Positions 37,466 to 46,272 of a stretch of DNA of 64,000 bases are shown in pieces. Source of the DNA: Sulfurospirillum multivorans DSM 12446 (lineage in GTDB: Bacteria; Campylobacterota; Campylobacteria; Campylobacterales; Sulfurospirillaceae); the NCBI RefSeq assembly GCF_000568815.1, contig NZ_CP007201.1, forward strand, positions 1,931,654 through 1,995,653. The letters are read 5' to 3'. The notes under the pieces are model-generated. The model did not search any database, was not told the origin of the DNA, and worked only from the letters and a program-made list of their open reading frames with translations. Each line of letters begins with the position of its first letter. The first letter of the stretch is position 1. Both the position numbers and the translations under genes were made by a program.

Positions 37466-39352
37466 TTAGTTTTGATGCAAAAAGCTCTCCAACGCTTCCG
37501 CGCTCATGGGTTTTGCAAACAGGAACCCTTGCATGCTGTCGCATCCATTATCGATTAAAAACGCTTTTTGCTCCTCAGTCTCCACACCTTCGGCCAAAAC
37601 TTCCAGCTCCAAGGTTTTACCAAGCGCAATGATCGCTTTTGAGATTGCTTGATCGTCTCTATCACGCGGTAAATCGCGTATAAAAGAGCGGTCAATTTTG
37701 AGTTTATGCAGGGGTAATTGTTTGAGATAACTGAGAGACGAATAGCCAGTTCCAAAATCATCAATCGAGATTTTATAGCCCAAATTTTCAAGTTTTTGCA
37801 ATGTTTTGGAAGATTGCATCGGGTTGTTCATAAAACTGCTCTCCGTGACTTCAAGTTCAATGCTGAGCGCACTCACTTCTATTTTTTGGCGTATCGCCTC
37901 GATCTGCTCGATAAAATCTTCTTCTTCAATCTGAACATTGGAGATATTAATCGCGATGATGCCATTGAAAAAATTCTCGTCTTGCCATCGTTTCGCCTGC
38001 TCCAACGCTTTTTTGAAAATAAACAATCCAAGGGGGATAATAAGTCTGGTCTCTTCCGCCCTTGCAATGAAATTGTAAGGAGAGAGTAAGCCCTTCACAG
38101 GGTGTTGCCACCGAACAAGCGCCTCCATGCCAATAATGGCATTGCTATGAAGATTGATCTGCGGTTGATAATGCAGGATAAATTCATCGTTTTCAATGGC
38201 ATGTTTGAGATCGTTGTCAAATTTTGAGATCGTTAAAAGGTGCTCCGTCATCGATGACATATAAAAAAGATAGTTTTTCGTGGGGTGAGTTTTAGCTTCA
38301 TACATGGCTGTATCGGCATTTTTAAAGAGTGCTTCAAAACTTTTCCCATCATGGGGACAACACGCAACACCGATGCTCACACTAAGCTTAAACTGCTCAT
38401 CGGAAATGGCAATGGGCGCATCCAACCCTTTGATGAGTTTTTGGCACAATGCCTCTACATGTAAAGCTTCATTGCTTAAGATGACAAACTCATCACCACC
38501 GACGCAGGCAATAAAATCAGAAGGATTCAACACTGATTTTAACCGTTCGGCTACTACTTGAATCACTTTATCGCCTATCGTGTGTCCATACATATCGTTA
38601 ATGGTTTTGAAACGATCCAAGTCTAAAAACAAAAAGCACAACGACGACTCTTCCATTAAGCGCTGTTCGAGTTCTTGCCTAAGGTATACACGATTGGGAA
38701 GTTTGGTTAGCGTATCGTTATGGGCTAGAAAAAGCATGTCTCTTTGGGCATTTTTACGATCACTGATGTCACGATGGGTTCCTGCAAGGCGAAGCGGTGC
38801 ACCTGTTTTTGCATTGCGTTCCACCACAGCACCAGACCCCTCGATCCAAACCCAATGCCCATCCTTGTGACGCATACGAAACTCTACCACATAAGGTTGA
38901 TGGTGCTTTATGGTATTTTCAACCGCTTTATGGGTCAGCATACGATCTTCAGGATGAATGCGCTCCTCCCAATCGGTAACATCATCCTCAATATCTTCGC
39001 GTTTTAATCCTAAAAAAGAGAGCCATTGGTCGTTGACAATATGGTGTTGATGCACGTAGTCCCAATCCCAATACCCAAGATTGGCTCCTTGAATCACATA
39101 TTCCAAACGCTCTTCATGCACTTGAAGCTTTTTTTGCATCATCTCCAACTCCGTCACTGTCGCACGAATCAGCCCGTAAAGCAGCAATGAAGTGACAATA
39201 ATAAAAAAAAGCCCTTTGTAAGTCTGAATAAGCGTTAGATAAGCAACATTATCGATCAAAGACTCGACCAAACGATCAGAAAAGAGAATCCACAGTGTCG
39301 CGAAAAGTGCATAAATAAGAACAATACGTAACGGACTGATACGAATGTGCAT
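37466..39352 (-). CDS. PAS-GGDEF-EAL membrane protein (c-di-GMP cyclase/phosphodiesterase)
   Basis: About 628 residues: two N-terminal helices, a PAS domain (DWEERIHPEDR, VVEFRMRHKDGHWVWIEG, GTHRDISDRK), GGDEF with an intact CVGGDEFVIL, and EAL with an intact MEALVRWQHP, DDFGTGYSSLSYLK and EGVET. Both motifs are complete, so either activity is possible. I chose ATG 39352 (AGAGG upstream) over a GTG 14 codons earlier. A -10 TATAAT lies at 39414-39409 on the minus strand. Confidence 0.9.
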   Translation of the reverse strand: MHIRISPLRIVLIYALFATLWILFSDRLVESLIDNVAYLTLIQTYKGLFFIIVTSLLLYGLIRATVTELEMMQKKLQVHEERLEYVIQGANLGYWDWDYVHQHHIVNDQWLSFLGLKREDIEDDVTDWEERIHPEDRMLTHKAVENTIKHHQPYVVEFRMRHKDGHWVWIEGSGAVVERNAKTGAPLRLAGTHRDISDRKNAQRDMLFLAHNDTLTKLPNRVYLRQELEQRLMEESSLCFLFLDLDRFKTINDMYGHTIGDKVIQVVAERLKSVLNPSDFIACVGGDEFVILSNEALHVEALCQKLIKGLDAPIAISDEQFKLSVSIGVACCPHDGKSFEALFKNADTAMYEAKTHPTKNYLFYMSSMTEHLLTISKFDNDLKHAIENDEFILHYQPQINLHSNAIIGMEALVRWQHPVKGLLSPYNFIARAEETRLIIPLGLFIFKKALEQAKRWQDENFFNGIIAINISNVQIEEEDFIEQIEAIRQKIEVSALSIELEVTESSFMNNPMQSSKTLQKLENLGYKISIDDFGTGYSSLSYLKQLPLHKLKIDRSFIRDLPRDRDDQAISKAIIALGKTLELEVLAEGVETEEQKAFLIDNGCDSMQGFLFAKPMSAEALESFLHQN

Positions 39353-39497
39353 TCTCTTACCTCTGTTGGGGAGTTTTTGGGCAAAGCTTGTCACTACTAT
39401 TTGACTCTATTATATCCCACGTTCGTGACATTTATACTCTTTTGATCAAAATTCAGATAAAATCCAACTTCAATTTAACTTCAAGGCGGTGCCTTTC

Positions 39498-39923
39498 ATG
39501 TTTGGTATGGGAATAGGAGAAATCCTTCTTATCGCAATTATTGCTATTATATTTTTAGGACCAGAGAAGCTTCCCGACGCTATGGTCAAAGGTGCAAAAT
39601 TTTTCAAATCCTTTAAGAACAGCATCAATGATGTCAAAAGCAGTTTTGAGCAAGAGATGAAAATTCAAGAGCTTAAAGATGAAGCGCTTACGTATAAGAA
39701 AAAACTTGATGAAGCAGCGAGTAGTGTACGTAAAGTCATTACGTTTGATGAACTTGAAGAGATCAAAAAAACAACCCAAGGGGTTAATGACTCCTTAAAA
39801 GAGCTCGAAAGCAGTATCAAAGAGAGTGCTGCTCTTGAGACACCGTCACCTGTAGTACCTGAACCGATCCCCGTTCAAGTGATCGAAACACCCAAAGAGA
39901 CAAAAAAAGAGGAAAATGTATAA
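39498..39923 (+). CDS. tatB: Sec-independent translocase TatB
   Basis: About 141 residues: MFGMGIGEILLIAIIAIIFLGPEKLPDA with the single N-terminal helix, then an amphipathic helix and a charged tail. It recognises twin-arginine signal peptides together with TatC. I start at ATG 39498 with AAGGCGG upstream; a GTG three codons earlier is possible. Its stop overlaps the tatC start. Confidence 0.92.
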   Translation: MFGMGIGEILLIAIIAIIFLGPEKLPDAMVKGAKFFKSFKNSINDVKSSFEQEMKIQELKDEALTYKKKLDEAASSVRKVITFDELEEIKKTTQGVNDSLKELESSIKESAALETPSPVVPEPIPVQVIETPKETKKEENV

Positions 39924-40684
39924 TGTTTGATGAGTTAAAGCCCCATTTAGCAGAACTTCGTAAAAGACTCTCTATTTCACTGCTCGTTATCCTTGTCATG
40001 TTTCTTATCTGCTTTGCATTTTGGCAACCTATTCTTGCATGGATGATAGCCCCGCTTAAAGCCGTACTCCCAGAGGGAAGCAATGTCATTTTTACCGGCG
40101 TTCAAGAACCTTTTTTCACCGCAATGAAAGTCGCTTTCTTTGCAGGATTTGTTCTCTCTTTGCCTGTTATTTTTTGGCAATTTTGGCTTTTTGTTGCCCC
40201 AGGACTTTATGACAATGAGAAAAAGTTAGTCATACCTTTTGTGCTTGCCGCAACGATAATGTTTGCCATAGGAGCCTCTTTTTGTTACTACATTGTTGTA
40301 CCACTCGCCTTTGGCTTTTTAATCGGCTTTGGTAGTGCTCTGTTTACTGCACTTCCTAGCATTGGCGAATACGTAGGATTTTTTACCAAATTCTTAGTCG
40401 GTTTTGGTCTCTCGTTTGAAATGCCTGTTGTCATCTTTTTCTTTGCAAAACTTGGACTGGTAGACGACAAAGGATTAAAAGAGTTTTTCCGTTATGCCGT
40501 TGTGATTATCTTTGTACTTGCAGGTATTTTAACACCTCCTGATGTTTTATCACAGTTTTTAATGGCAGGACCACTGTTAATTCTTTATGGAATTTCCATC
40601 TTTGTTGCAAAAACAGTTAATCCGTACATTCCACCTGAAAATGATGACACAGAAGAAGAGCCTGAAACAAAGAGTGAGGAATAG
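39923..40684 (+). CDS. tatC: Sec-independent translocase TatC
   Basis: The 253-residue protein has six helices and the TatC signature: HLAELRKRL near the N terminus, FFTAMKVAFFAGFVLSLPVIFWQFWLFVAPGLY, and FGLSFEMPVVIFF with the conserved glutamate. It is the receptor core of the Tat pathway. It ends four bases before the probable AUA start of queA. Confidence 0.95.
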   Translation: MFDELKPHLAELRKRLSISLLVILVMFLICFAFWQPILAWMIAPLKAVLPEGSNVIFTGVQEPFFTAMKVAFFAGFVLSLPVIFWQFWLFVAPGLYDNEKKLVIPFVLAATIMFAIGASFCYYIVVPLAFGFLIGFGSALFTALPSIGEYVGFFTKFLVGFGLSFEMPVVIFFFAKLGLVDDKGLKEFFRYAVVIIFVLAGILTPPDVLSQFLMAGPLLILYGISIFVAKTVNPYIPPENDDTEEEPETKSEE

Positions 40685-40687
40685 ACC

Positions 40688-41707
40688 ATAGACCCGCTTT
40701 TAAAATCGACCTACGACTACACGCTTCCACCAGAGCTGATCGCCACACATCCGGTTGAACCCAGAGATGAGGCGAGGCTTTTGGTGTTTGATCGCCACAA
40801 CGGACGCATCACGCACACACTTTTTAAACATCTCTTTGACTTTTTACCCTCAGACATTGCCGTCCTACTCAATGACACCAAAGTCATTAAAGCACGTGTT
40901 TTTGGCAAAAAGCAGAGTGGCGGAGAGGTCGAAGTCCTTCTCAATGCACCTTTGCAAGACAATCTTTATTCGGTATACATCAAAGGTCGTGTAAAAGTTG
41001 GAACAAAGCTCTTTTTTGATGAAAAAATGGAAGCAGAGATTAGAGAACTCAAAGAAGATGGCACGCGCGTCGTTGCCTTTTTTCAAGCAGAAAAAGCTCT
41101 GCACACCCAAGCGCTTTTTGATGTTTTAGAAAAAATTGGACACATTCCACTCCCACCCTACATCAAACGTGAAGACACAGACGAAGACAGTGTGGATTAC
41201 CAAACGGTGTTTGCCAAAGAGCAAGGTGCCGTGGCTGCACCAACGGCTTCCTTGCACTTTACCGATGCAATGTTTGAAGCATTAAAAAAGCGTTACGAAA
41301 CCCACTTTTTAACCTTACATGTGGGTGCTGGAACGTTTAAACCCGTCGAAGCCGAACACATTCACGATCATGTCATGCACTCTGAGATTTACGCCATTCC
41401 CTCTCTTACATGTAAACGCATTGAAAGCCCAAAAAACATCTTAGCCGTGGGAACAACGGTCACTCGAACGGTAGAGTATTTTGCCAGAACGAAAGAGCCC
41501 ATGGGCAAATGCGATCTCTTCTTACACCCACAAAATCCCCCACTTCGCGTCAACCACCTCCTAACCAACTTTCATCTTCCTAAATCAACGCTGATCATGC
41601 TAGTCGCCTCATTTATAGGCATCGAAAAAACGCTTGAACTCTACGAAGAAGCTGTCAAAGAGAAGTACCGTTTCTTCTCTTATGGCGATGCAATGTTGAT
41701 CGTTTAA
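40688..41707 (+). CDS. queA: S-adenosylmethionine:tRNA ribosyltransferase-isomerase, probable AUA start
   Basis: QueA makes epoxyqueuosine in tRNA. Conserved segments: YDYTLPPELIATHPVEPRDEARLLV, LLNDTKVIKARVFG, HIPLPPYIKR, LHVGAGTFKPV and HVMHSEIYAI. The conserved N terminus begins before any ATG, GTG or TTG in the frame: the first such codon is TTG 40781, which would delete about 31 conserved residues. Between the in-frame stop at 40682 and that TTG, ATA at 40688 is placed 7 bases after GAGGA, so I take ATA as the start. Confidence 0.85.
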   Translation: MDPLLKSTYDYTLPPELIATHPVEPRDEARLLVFDRHNGRITHTLFKHLFDFLPSDIAVLLNDTKVIKARVFGKKQSGGEVEVLLNAPLQDNLYSVYIKGRVKVGTKLFFDEKMEAEIRELKEDGTRVVAFFQAEKALHTQALFDVLEKIGHIPLPPYIKREDTDEDSVDYQTVFAKEQGAVAAPTASLHFTDAMFEALKKRYETHFLTLHVGAGTFKPVEAEHIHDHVMHSEIYAIPSLTCKRIESPKNILAVGTTVTRTVEYFARTKEPMGKCDLFLHPQNPPLRVNHLLTNFHLPKSTLIMLVASFIGIEKTLELYEEAVKEKYRFFSYGDAMLIV

Positions 41708-41743
41708 AAAGGTTTTACAGCTCTTTTTCATTGAACATTTTTT

Positions 41744-41927
41744 TAGGGGTGCTAAACTTTTAACTTTTTGGTAGTTTCTATAAAAAAGTGTAATTTTTGG
41801 AGATAAATATCTTTACATGTAAAGGTTAAAAATTAAATGAGAATATGTTAGATAGAATTTTCTATCTAACATCTAAATAGATGTTTGCTGAGTCAAAAGT
41901 TAAAAGTTTAGCTCCGACCCCTATTTT
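41744..41927. mobile_element. MITE-like element with inverted ends
   Basis: TAGGGGT then GCTAAACTTTTAACTTTT (from about 41744 to 41769) is matched in inverted orientation by AAAAGTTAAAAGTTTAGC followed by TCCGACCCCTA (41895-41923). The interior holds a perfect hairpin (TGTTAGATAGAA / TTCTATCTAACA around TT, about 41846-41871) and a second palindrome ACATCTA-AA-TAGATGT. There is no coding frame. The right half recurs at 44413-44506. The element family is not identified. Confidence 0.5.
41821..41914 (+). repeat. 94-bp direct repeat, copy 1
   Basis: This segment is repeated at 44413-44506 with two substitutions in 94 positions. It includes the hairpin and the ACATCTA/TAGATGT palindrome and ends in GTTTAGCTC. 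It lies immediately upstream of the first toxin-tip cassette. Confidence 0.85.
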
Positions 41928-41950
41928 TTAGCTCCGACCCCTATTTTTTA
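41911..41950 (+). repeat. 20-bp perfect tandem duplication
   Basis: GCTCCGACCCCTATTTTTTA is present twice head to tail (41911-41930 and 41931-41950). It contains the GACCCC sequence seen at the IS110 target sites. The toxin frame begins at its right edge. Confidence 0.9.
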
Positions 41951-42500
41951 CGATGCAAAAGAGATAAGAAACACGCTTGAAGACGTTTACGGCAAGGAAA
42001 ATGTTACATCAACAACAGTTGTCAATGACCCATTACAACGAGTAAATTCAAATTTGGATAAAGGGGTAGAAGTCGTTACAGACGCCTATGGTAATAAAGC
42101 GGTTAAAGTTGATTATATTGATCCTACAACTGGAGAACTATCAAAAGCAAATATACCATATGATTCAACAGGGTTAGCGATATTTGATGATGTGGCAAAA
42201 TATATCACAACCATCACAAAGCCTGAGGGATATGAAATGATGACTGATGCTGCTAGACGAACAGCTGAAATGAAACAAGCGACTTTAGATTTAAAAGATG
42301 CGATTAATAGTGGCAAGGTGAATGCAAATCAGTTTACAGCTCAACAGCTTTATGATATCCAATCAGGTAGTGACAGAATTTTTGGTTATACTTGGCATCA
42401 CAATGCCCAATCAGCACCAAATAACATGCAGTTGGTGCCTTATGATATTCATAAAGAAGTTACACATATTGGTGAAGCAAGTTTAAGTAAAGGAAAATAA
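41946..42500 (+). pseudogene. displaced toxin C-terminal tip, WHH/HNH nuclease, no start codon
   Basis: The frame is open from 41904 but starts with repeat DNA. Protein-like sequence begins near 41946 (FYDAKEIRNTLEDVYGKEN). A TTG at 42054 is the first listed start and has no ribosome-binding site. The C terminus reads GYTWHHNAQSAPNNMQLVP then DIHKEVTHIGE, the WHH branch of HNH/ENDO VII nucleases used as tips of CdiA/Rhs-type polymorphic toxins. The secretion and translocation N terminus is missing, so this is an orphan cassette that could be recombined onto a full-length toxin gene elsewhere. Confidence 0.75.
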
Positions 42501-42502
42501 AT

Positions 42503-43018
42503 ATGAAAGATATAGCAGTTTATAGAGATTATGGAAAAATTGATTCTAAAGTTATTATTGATTTTGCGAAAAGTATGGATGTCATATTTCCTAATTCTTA
42601 TATTGAGCTTTTATCACAGCATAATGCACTTACACCTTTAAATTCCTATGCTAGTTTTGTAGATATTGATGGGGGAGAAGGACTATGTGGCGTTTCATTT
42701 TTTGGTTTCGGATATCAAAAAATTGAAGTCTACGACGAAGAAAGTTTAGCATTATTTCAAAACTCATTAGGACCAAGCGCTGCGATAGAGAGGAGCCAAC
42801 CAGATGAATATATATCCAAACATATTATTGCTATTGGATGTACAGGTGCTGGCGATTATATATGCTTTGATTACCGCAAAGACCCGACTTCATCTGAACC
42901 AGAAGTAGTATTTATGTATCACGACCTCTACATAAAAGATGAACAAGAAAATCCTAAAATGGCTATATCAAAAATAGCCAATAATTTTGAAGAGTTTATA
43001 GATATGTTGCATGAATAA
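42503..43018 (+). CDS. SMI1/KNR4 (SUKH) family immunity protein
   Basis: The 171-residue acidic protein has the SUKH outline: FAKSMDVIFPNSYIELLSQHNA, YASFVDIDGGEGLCG, IAIGCTGAGDYICFDYR, and NFEEFIDML. SUKH proteins neutralise nuclease toxins of contact-dependent and Rhs systems. It starts two bases after the WHH tip stop, as expected for a toxin-immunity pair. AT-rich codon use marks it as foreign. Confidence 0.8.
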   Translation: MKDIAVYRDYGKIDSKVIIDFAKSMDVIFPNSYIELLSQHNALTPLNSYASFVDIDGGEGLCGVSFFGFGYQKIEVYDEESLALFQNSLGPSAAIERSQPDEYISKHIIAIGCTGAGDYICFDYRKDPTSSEPEVVFMYHDLYIKDEQENPKMAISKIANNFEEFIDMLHE

Positions 43019-43159
43019 TATACAATTTATACAAAAAATTAATGCCATTTCTAAAGAGAAAACACTTTACATGTAAAGATAAAAAAAGAAAAAGTAGCCT
43101 CGTATCATTCAAAATCCACTCAAAAAGAGCTTTTGGATAGTATTATACAAAGAGTTCAA

Positions 43160-43345
43160 TGATATGTTGGAATTAGCCAAGACCATGAAAAGTGAATCTG
43201 AGGGACAGTTAAGCAGTCGAACCCAAAAGCTCGAGTGGAAACAAGGTCGCATAAAGCAGACCGTATTGTACGAGTCAGAGTTTAGGTTCGACGATCATGT
43301 CGGTACGATGCCGACACTAACGAACTCTTCTTTATTTCAAGGAGG
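43160..43345 (+). ncRNA. candidate IS110 bridge-RNA leader, element A
   Basis: The non-coding leader upstream of the transposase shares blocks with the leader of element B: TTAGCC(A/C)AGA, CAGTTAAG, GAGTGG, and GTATTGTACGAG (43263-43274). It can form hairpins, for example TTGG/CCAA at 43167-43180 and GTCGG/CCGAC at 43299-43315. IS110 leaders are known to encode bridge RNAs that guide target choice. That this one does is inferred; a 64-codon frame across it (43164-43358) has no support. Confidence 0.4.
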
Positions 43346-43350
43346 TTCTT

Positions 43351-44349
43351 ATGCGTGAGTATATCGGAATTGATATTTCCAAGGCAAGTTTACAAGTGCA
43401 TCTAGGAACGTTTAATGAAGATGTTGAGATTGAAAATAGTCTCAAAGGGGTAAAGCAACTTCACGCCAAAGTGAAAAAACGCTATGGTAAATCAGTGGAG
43501 GTTGTTTGGATTTACGAGCCTACAGGAAGTTATAGCACTTTAGTGAAACGCTTTTGTGCCCAACATGCCATTGCGTGTTACATCATCAAACCTTCTCAAA
43601 GTGCTGCGTTTGCAAAAACGATTAAGAATCGCAATAAGAGTGATGTGGTAGATGCGAGGATGCTCTATCAACTACATAAGATTGCACCAAGCGAAGAGAT
43701 TGCTATTCCCCATTATGACGCTAAGTTAGAAACCCTACAAAATTATCTGCGCTACTATAAAACAGTGATGAAAGAGCGTGTGGTGAAAACCAATCAACTC
43801 GAAGCAGCACTGCACAGAGAGGATGAGCTTTTTATCATTAGAAAGCTGCATGTTAAGATTAAAGCACTTAAAGCCGAAGAGAAAGAAATCATAGCTACGA
43901 TGCTTGAACTCATCAAAGCAAACAAAGCCTACGAGGAGCGTTTTTCTGCAATGACTTCACTCAAAGGCATTGGAAACATTTCAGGCTTAGTGCTGTTTGA
44001 TTTGTTTATGCGCTATGGGGATGCTTCATCAAAAGAAATTGTGGCATTGTGCGGGCTTGACCCTATTGAGGTAAGCTCAGGTAGTTCACTGAAACGAAAA
44101 TCACGCATATCAAAACAAGGCTCATGCCTTGTTCGAAGTACCCTCTTTATGCCAACCCTCATCGCTATCAATCACAACCCTCATATGCAAATGATCTATA
44201 ATAGGCTTAAAGAAAAAGGTAAACACAGCACAGTGGCTCAAATAGCGGTGATGCGTAAAATGGTAGTCATTGCATTTTCATTGTTTAAAAACAAAGAGAT
44301 TTACGATACCAACAGATTTCTAAGGGTGGATGAAAAAAGAGTGGCTTGA
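43351..44349 (+). CDS. IS110-family transposase (DEDD recombinase), intact
   Basis: The 332-residue protein has the RuvC-like DEDD domain (YIGIDISKAS, IYEPTGSYS, NKSDVVDARML) and the C-terminal Transposase_20 domain with TSLKGIGNISGLVL and ALCGLDPIEVSSGSS carrying the serine nucleophile. The ribosome-binding site AAGGAGG is strong. The frame is complete, so the element may be active. Confidence 0.93.
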   Translation: MREYIGIDISKASLQVHLGTFNEDVEIENSLKGVKQLHAKVKKRYGKSVEVVWIYEPTGSYSTLVKRFCAQHAIACYIIKPSQSAAFAKTIKNRNKSDVVDARMLYQLHKIAPSEEIAIPHYDAKLETLQNYLRYYKTVMKERVVKTNQLEAALHREDELFIIRKLHVKIKALKAEEKEIIATMLELIKANKAYEERFSAMTSLKGIGNISGLVLFDLFMRYGDASSKEIVALCGLDPIEVSSGSSLKRKSRISKQGSCLVRSTLFMPTLIAINHNPHMQMIYNRLKEKGKHSTVAQIAVMRKMVVIAFSLFKNKEIYDTNRFLRVDEKRVA

Positions 44350-44412
44350 AATGAAAATAATTAAAAATTAAGGGAGGTAAAAGGTGGAAACTGTCCCCCT
44401 TTCCCTTCTCAT

Positions 44413-44506
44413 AAAGGTTAAAAATTAAATGAGAAGATGTTAGATAGAATTTTCTATCTAACATCTAAATAGATGTTTGCTGAGCCAAAAGTTAAAAGTT
44501 TAGCTC
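44413..44506 (+). repeat. 94-bp direct repeat, copy 2
   Basis: This copy matches 41821-41914 at 92 of 94 positions. Its right end, TTTAGCTC, is cut by the left end of IS110 element B. If that element is removed, the repeat reads directly into GACCCCTATTTT and the second cassette, as copy 1 does for the first. Confidence 0.85.
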
Positions 44507-44564
44507 TCGTATAATGAAAAAAGCCAAAAAGTTATACAGTTACTCATAGAGTTTGGGATGTCAA

Positions 44565-44785
44565 GATGCTGGGTTTAGCCCAGAGCAGTTCTCTTATCTT
44601 AAAAATAGAATTAGCTTGAGGATCAGTTAAGTGATTGCACTAAAAACTTGAGTGGTAACAAAGTCAACTTTGAGGTTAGACTGTATTGTACGAGGCGAAG
44701 TTAATGTGCAATAAGGTTGAATCATCAGCAAGAGGAATTATCCTCTTGCCTACCAAACTCTCCAATCATGTCATGGAGGTTTATC
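44565..44785 (+). ncRNA. candidate IS110 bridge-RNA leader, element B
   Basis: The leader includes the hairpins CTGGG/CCCAG (44569-44583) and GCAAGAGGA/TCCTCTTGC (44728-44749), and the block GTATTGTACGAG (44683-44694) shared with element A. Shared scaffold with divergent loops is what paired bridge RNAs with different guides would show. Function is inferred from the family. Confidence 0.4.
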
Positions 44786-44961
44786 ATGGATAATTTTATC
44801 GGATTGGATGTCTCTAAGTCAACAGTAAGTGTGTTTATACCTCAAGGTGGTATAGAGATAGAAATAGCCAATACGGTTAAAGGCTTTACGCAGTTATTTT
44901 CCAAATTGAAAAAACTTTATAAAAAAGAACACGATTCCCTCGTGTTTGTCTATGAGCCAAC

Positions 44962-46272
44962 GGGACCGTTCAGAATTCTGTGTCAATCGGGTAAAATAAC
45001 AAATACCCAAGGACACAGATATGAAGATAGAAATAGACGTAGAGCAATTTGCTCAAGATATTAAAGCCGGCAAGAGTATTGGTGGCTCAAATGGAGCCTT
45101 AGGATCACTCATCAAACAGCTAACCGAAGCCGCGCTAGCAGCTGAGATAGATTCGCACCTCTCCCAAGACCTCAATAGAAATCGAAAAAATGGCTATAGT
45201 TCAAAGACTATGAAAAGCGATCATGGTGCCTTTGAACTTGATGTTCCAAGAGACCGTAACGGTAGCTTTGAACCTGAAATCGTAAAGAAAAACCAGACCA
45301 GCATGACGAGTGAAATCGAAGAGAAGATTCTTTCTCTCTTCGCACTTGGCAATAGCTATTCCCAAATAGCCAAACACATAGAGGATTTTTACTGCGTAGG
45401 CTTCTCTAAAGCCACTATAAGCGCCGTAACCGACAAGATAATACCAATGCTTCAAGAGTGGAAAACAAGACCCTTAGAAGCTGTGTATCCATTTATATTC
45501 TTAGATGCCATTCACTACAAAGTAAAAGAGGATGGTCGCTACATCTCAAAAGCATTTTATACAGTGCTTGGTGTTCGAGTGGATGGCAAGAAAGAAGTCT
45601 TGGGACTTTACCTCAATGAAAGTGAAGGCGCCAAATTCTGGCTACAGGTGCTTACCGATTTGCAAAACCGTGGCGTTAAAGATATCCTCATTGCTTCGGT
45701 AGATGGGCTTAAAGGCTTTCCAGAAGCGATAAACTCAGTCTTTCCAGATACGGAGGTGCAACTCTGTGTAGTTCACCAAATACGCAACAGTCTCAAATAT
45801 GTGGGCTCTGCTTATCAAAAACAATTTGCTAAAGAACTCAAAGCCGTCTATCAAGCTTTTACCAAAGAAGAAGCAGAATTTGAGCTTGATAAGTTGGAAG
45901 AAAAATGGGGTAAAAAATACCCTATCGTCTTTCAATCTTGGAGAAATAAATGGGATAATTTATCTGTCTACTTCCAATATCCAGAAGATATACGTAGAGT
46001 TATTTACACAACTAATATCATCGAATCAGTCCACCGCCAGTTTAGAACTCTAACGAAAACCAAAGGTGCTTTTCCCAATGATGATAGCCTGCTAAAACTA
46101 CTTTATATGGGGATTCAAAATGCCCAGCAAAAATGGACTATGCCAATTAGAAACTGGAGCTTAACAATCTCTCAATTAGCCATTCACTTTGAGGGACGGC
46201 TTGATGACGCTTTAAACTTATGATACAATTTTAGGAATTATCCGATGTTGACACAGAATCTTGAACACTACC
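44962..46272 (+). mobile_element. IS256-family insertion sequence
   Basis: The element is 1311 bp and flanked by an 8-bp direct duplication GAGCCAAC (44954-44961 and 46273-46280). Its ends are imperfect inverted repeats starting GG and sharing ATTCTGTGTCAA; 20 of 25 terminal positions match. One transposase gene fills it. Size, duplication length and ends all fit IS256. Confidence 0.92.
45021..46223 (+). CDS. IS256-family transposase, intact
   Basis: The 400-residue mutator-type transposase has MTSEIEEKILSLFALGNSYSQI, then the DDE residues in FIFLDAIHYKVK, IASVDGLKGFPEAI and TTNIIESVHRQFR, with LCVVHQIRNSLKYV between them. AAGGA lies upstream of the ATG. The frame is complete and the duplication is perfect, so the insertion is probably recent. 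Confidence 0.95.
   Translation: MKIEIDVEQFAQDIKAGKSIGGSNGALGSLIKQLTEAALAAEIDSHLSQDLNRNRKNGYSSKTMKSDHGAFELDVPRDRNGSFEPEIVKKNQTSMTSEIEEKILSLFALGNSYSQIAKHIEDFYCVGFSKATISAVTDKIIPMLQEWKTRPLEAVYPFIFLDAIHYKVKEDGRYISKAFYTVLGVRVDGKKEVLGLYLNESEGAKFWLQVLTDLQNRGVKDILIASVDGLKGFPEAINSVFPDTEVQLCVVHQIRNSLKYVGSAYQKQFAKELKAVYQAFTKEEAEFELDKLEEKWGKKYPIVFQSWRNKWDNLSVYFQYPEDIRRVIYTTNIIESVHRQFRTLTKTKGAFPNDDSLLKLLYMGIQNAQQKWTMPIRNWSLTISQLAIHFEGRLDDALNL

Larger units (their letters stand above)
43101..44392 (+). mobile_element. IS110-family element A (ends inferred)
   Basis: The ends are proposed from comparison with element B. The left starts CT-CGTATCAT (CT core at 43099-43100) and the right ends GGTGGAAA-CT (core 44391-44392). 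Outside the right core the flank reads GTCCCCC. There are no terminal inverted repeats, as is usual for IS110. It contains a ~250-bp leader and one transposase gene. The implied empty site is GTAGCCTGTCCCCCTTT. Confidence 0.65.

Noticed and set aside
41911-41950. Tandem 20-bp repeat as a CRISPR
   Set aside because: Only two copies without spacers, no cas genes; it is a simple duplication in a mobile-element end.
43164-43358. 64-codon frame upstream of IS110 transposase A
   Set aside because: It has no ribosome-binding site, matches no family and covers the structured leader shared with element B.
44717-45064. A 115-codon frame as a short protein
   Set aside because: It begins before the IS110 start and runs across the IS256 junction; it is the broken N terminus of transposase B.
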